Assembly (NCBI GenBank): GCA_035540755.1
Contig: DATLGD010000158.1
Span: 1 to 13,277, forward strand
Direction: 5' to 3'
DNA: 13,277 nt
DNA from: DATLGD01 sp035540755
GTDB lineage: Bacteria; Actinomycetota; Actinomycetes; Mycobacteriales; SCTD01
Shown here: positions 12,975-13,277 of the stretch, piece after piece
Position numbering within the stretch: the first letter of the stretch is position 1
Layout: the number at the start of each line of letters is the position of its first letter
The notes under the pieces: model-generated
What the model was told of the DNA's origin: nothing
Databases searched by the model: none
What the model saw: only the letters and a program-made list of their open reading frames with translations
Position numbers and translations under genes: made by a program

Positions 12975-13277
12975 GTGCTGCAGGAAGAACCGGACCTGGC
13001 AGGCCGCGAGGAGCAGCGTTCGGGCGGCGCCGCGGTCTGCGCCGCGGGCGCGTGCGAGCGCGGCGTGTACGCCCGCGGCTACTGCGAGCGGCACTACCGG
13101 CAGGTGCTGCGCAGCGGCGAGGTGCAGGCCGACCGCGCACCTCGCGAATGCGCCGTCCCGGGCTGCGGCCGCAAGGCGGTGACGCGGGGCTGGTGCCACG
13201 GGCACTACCTGCGCTGGAGCCGGCAGGGCGACGTCAAGGCCGATGTGCCGCTGGCGCGACCGCAGCGTGACAGCTGC
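12975..13277 (+). CDS. Protein with repeated Cys/His zinc-ligand motifs (runs off right edge)
   Basis: These are the first 101 codons of a protein containing two repeats of C-x4-C-x9-C-x2-H-Y. Repeat 1 uses Cys22, Cys27, Cys37 and His40; repeat 2 uses Cys59, Cys64, Cys74 and His77. Each has a G-Y/W-C before the last ligands and a basic stretch ending in R-x-G or Q-G-D after them. The ligand set suggests one zinc per repeat. Similar short CxxxxC...CxxHY units occur in actinobacterial and phage proteins, often beside DNA-binding or nuclease domains, but I cannot name this one. The last codon in the window is Cys101, which could open a third repeat. The GTG at 12975 has a strong GGAGGGG (12966-12972). 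Third codon positions are nearly all G or C. The function of the missing C-terminus is unknown. Confidence 0.75.
   Translation, partial: MLQEEPDLAGREEQRSGGAAVCAAGACERGVYARGYCERHYRQVLRSGEVQADRAPRECAVPGCGRKAVTRGWCHGHYLRWSRQGDVKADVPLARPQRDSC

Noticed and set aside
12691..13205. Minus-strand frames of 149 and 120 codons opposite the small gene and the Cys/His repeat gene
   Set aside because: They lack motifs. The plus strand has regular Cys/His spacing, a strong ribosome site and consistent third-position GC.

Overview
The window is chromosomal DNA of a high-GC actinobacterium (Actinomycetota). GC is very high throughout, third codon positions are almost all G or C, and GTG starts are common. 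The order gpsA - cofC/fbiD - ppk1 - mutT1 - hupB - leuD - leuC - iclR is the conserved block I know from Mycobacterium tuberculosis (Rv2982c to Rv2989); parts of it also occur in Streptomyces. The sequence alone does not fix genus. GC and codon choice look uniform, and I see no insertion sequence, prophage, CRISPR array, rRNA or tRNA gene.

Layout, left to right. (1) 1-739, minus: the N-terminal two thirds of a flavin disulfide oxidoreductase, cut by the window edge. (2) 843-1886, plus: a class V aminotransferase-fold PLP enzyme of unknown substrate. Its stop codon and the stop of the convergent next gene share one CTAG. (3) 1883-4855, minus: a plsC - gpsA - trans-sulfuration enzyme operon, which joins phospholipid precursor genes to a cystathionine-type PLP enzyme. 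(4) 4926-8684, plus: three overlapping genes, cofC/fbiD (coenzyme F420), ppk1 (polyphosphate) and a two-domain MutT1 (Nudix plus histidine phosphatase). (5) 8687-8714: a perfect 11-bp hairpin separating this operon from the convergent HU gene. (6) 8724-9617, minus: an HU nucleoid protein with a roughly 200-residue Lys/Ala/Ser tail built from internal repeats. (7) 9845-11872, minus: leuC-leuD, the two subunits of isopropylmalate isomerase. (8) 11927-12619, plus: a divergent IclR-type regulator of the NdgR/LtbR type. The 54-bp gap to leuC holds a strong inverted repeat. (9) 12704-12910, plus: a small protein I do not recognise. (10) 12975 to the right edge, plus: the start of a protein with repeated C-x4-C-x9-C-x2-H-Y zinc-ligand patterns.

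Most of the window is conserved housekeeping. The regulatory logic is clearest at leuC/iclR: a leucine-pathway repressor-type gene sits back to back with the genes it probably controls, the palindrome overlaps its own promoter-like boxes, and its GTG lies where transcription would begin, so its mRNA may be leaderless. The least explained parts are the repeat-built HU tail, the right-edge Cys/His repeat protein with three inverted repeats packed in front of it, the small orphan gene beside it, and the class V aminotransferase. I found no convincing evidence of a wholly new multi-gene system.
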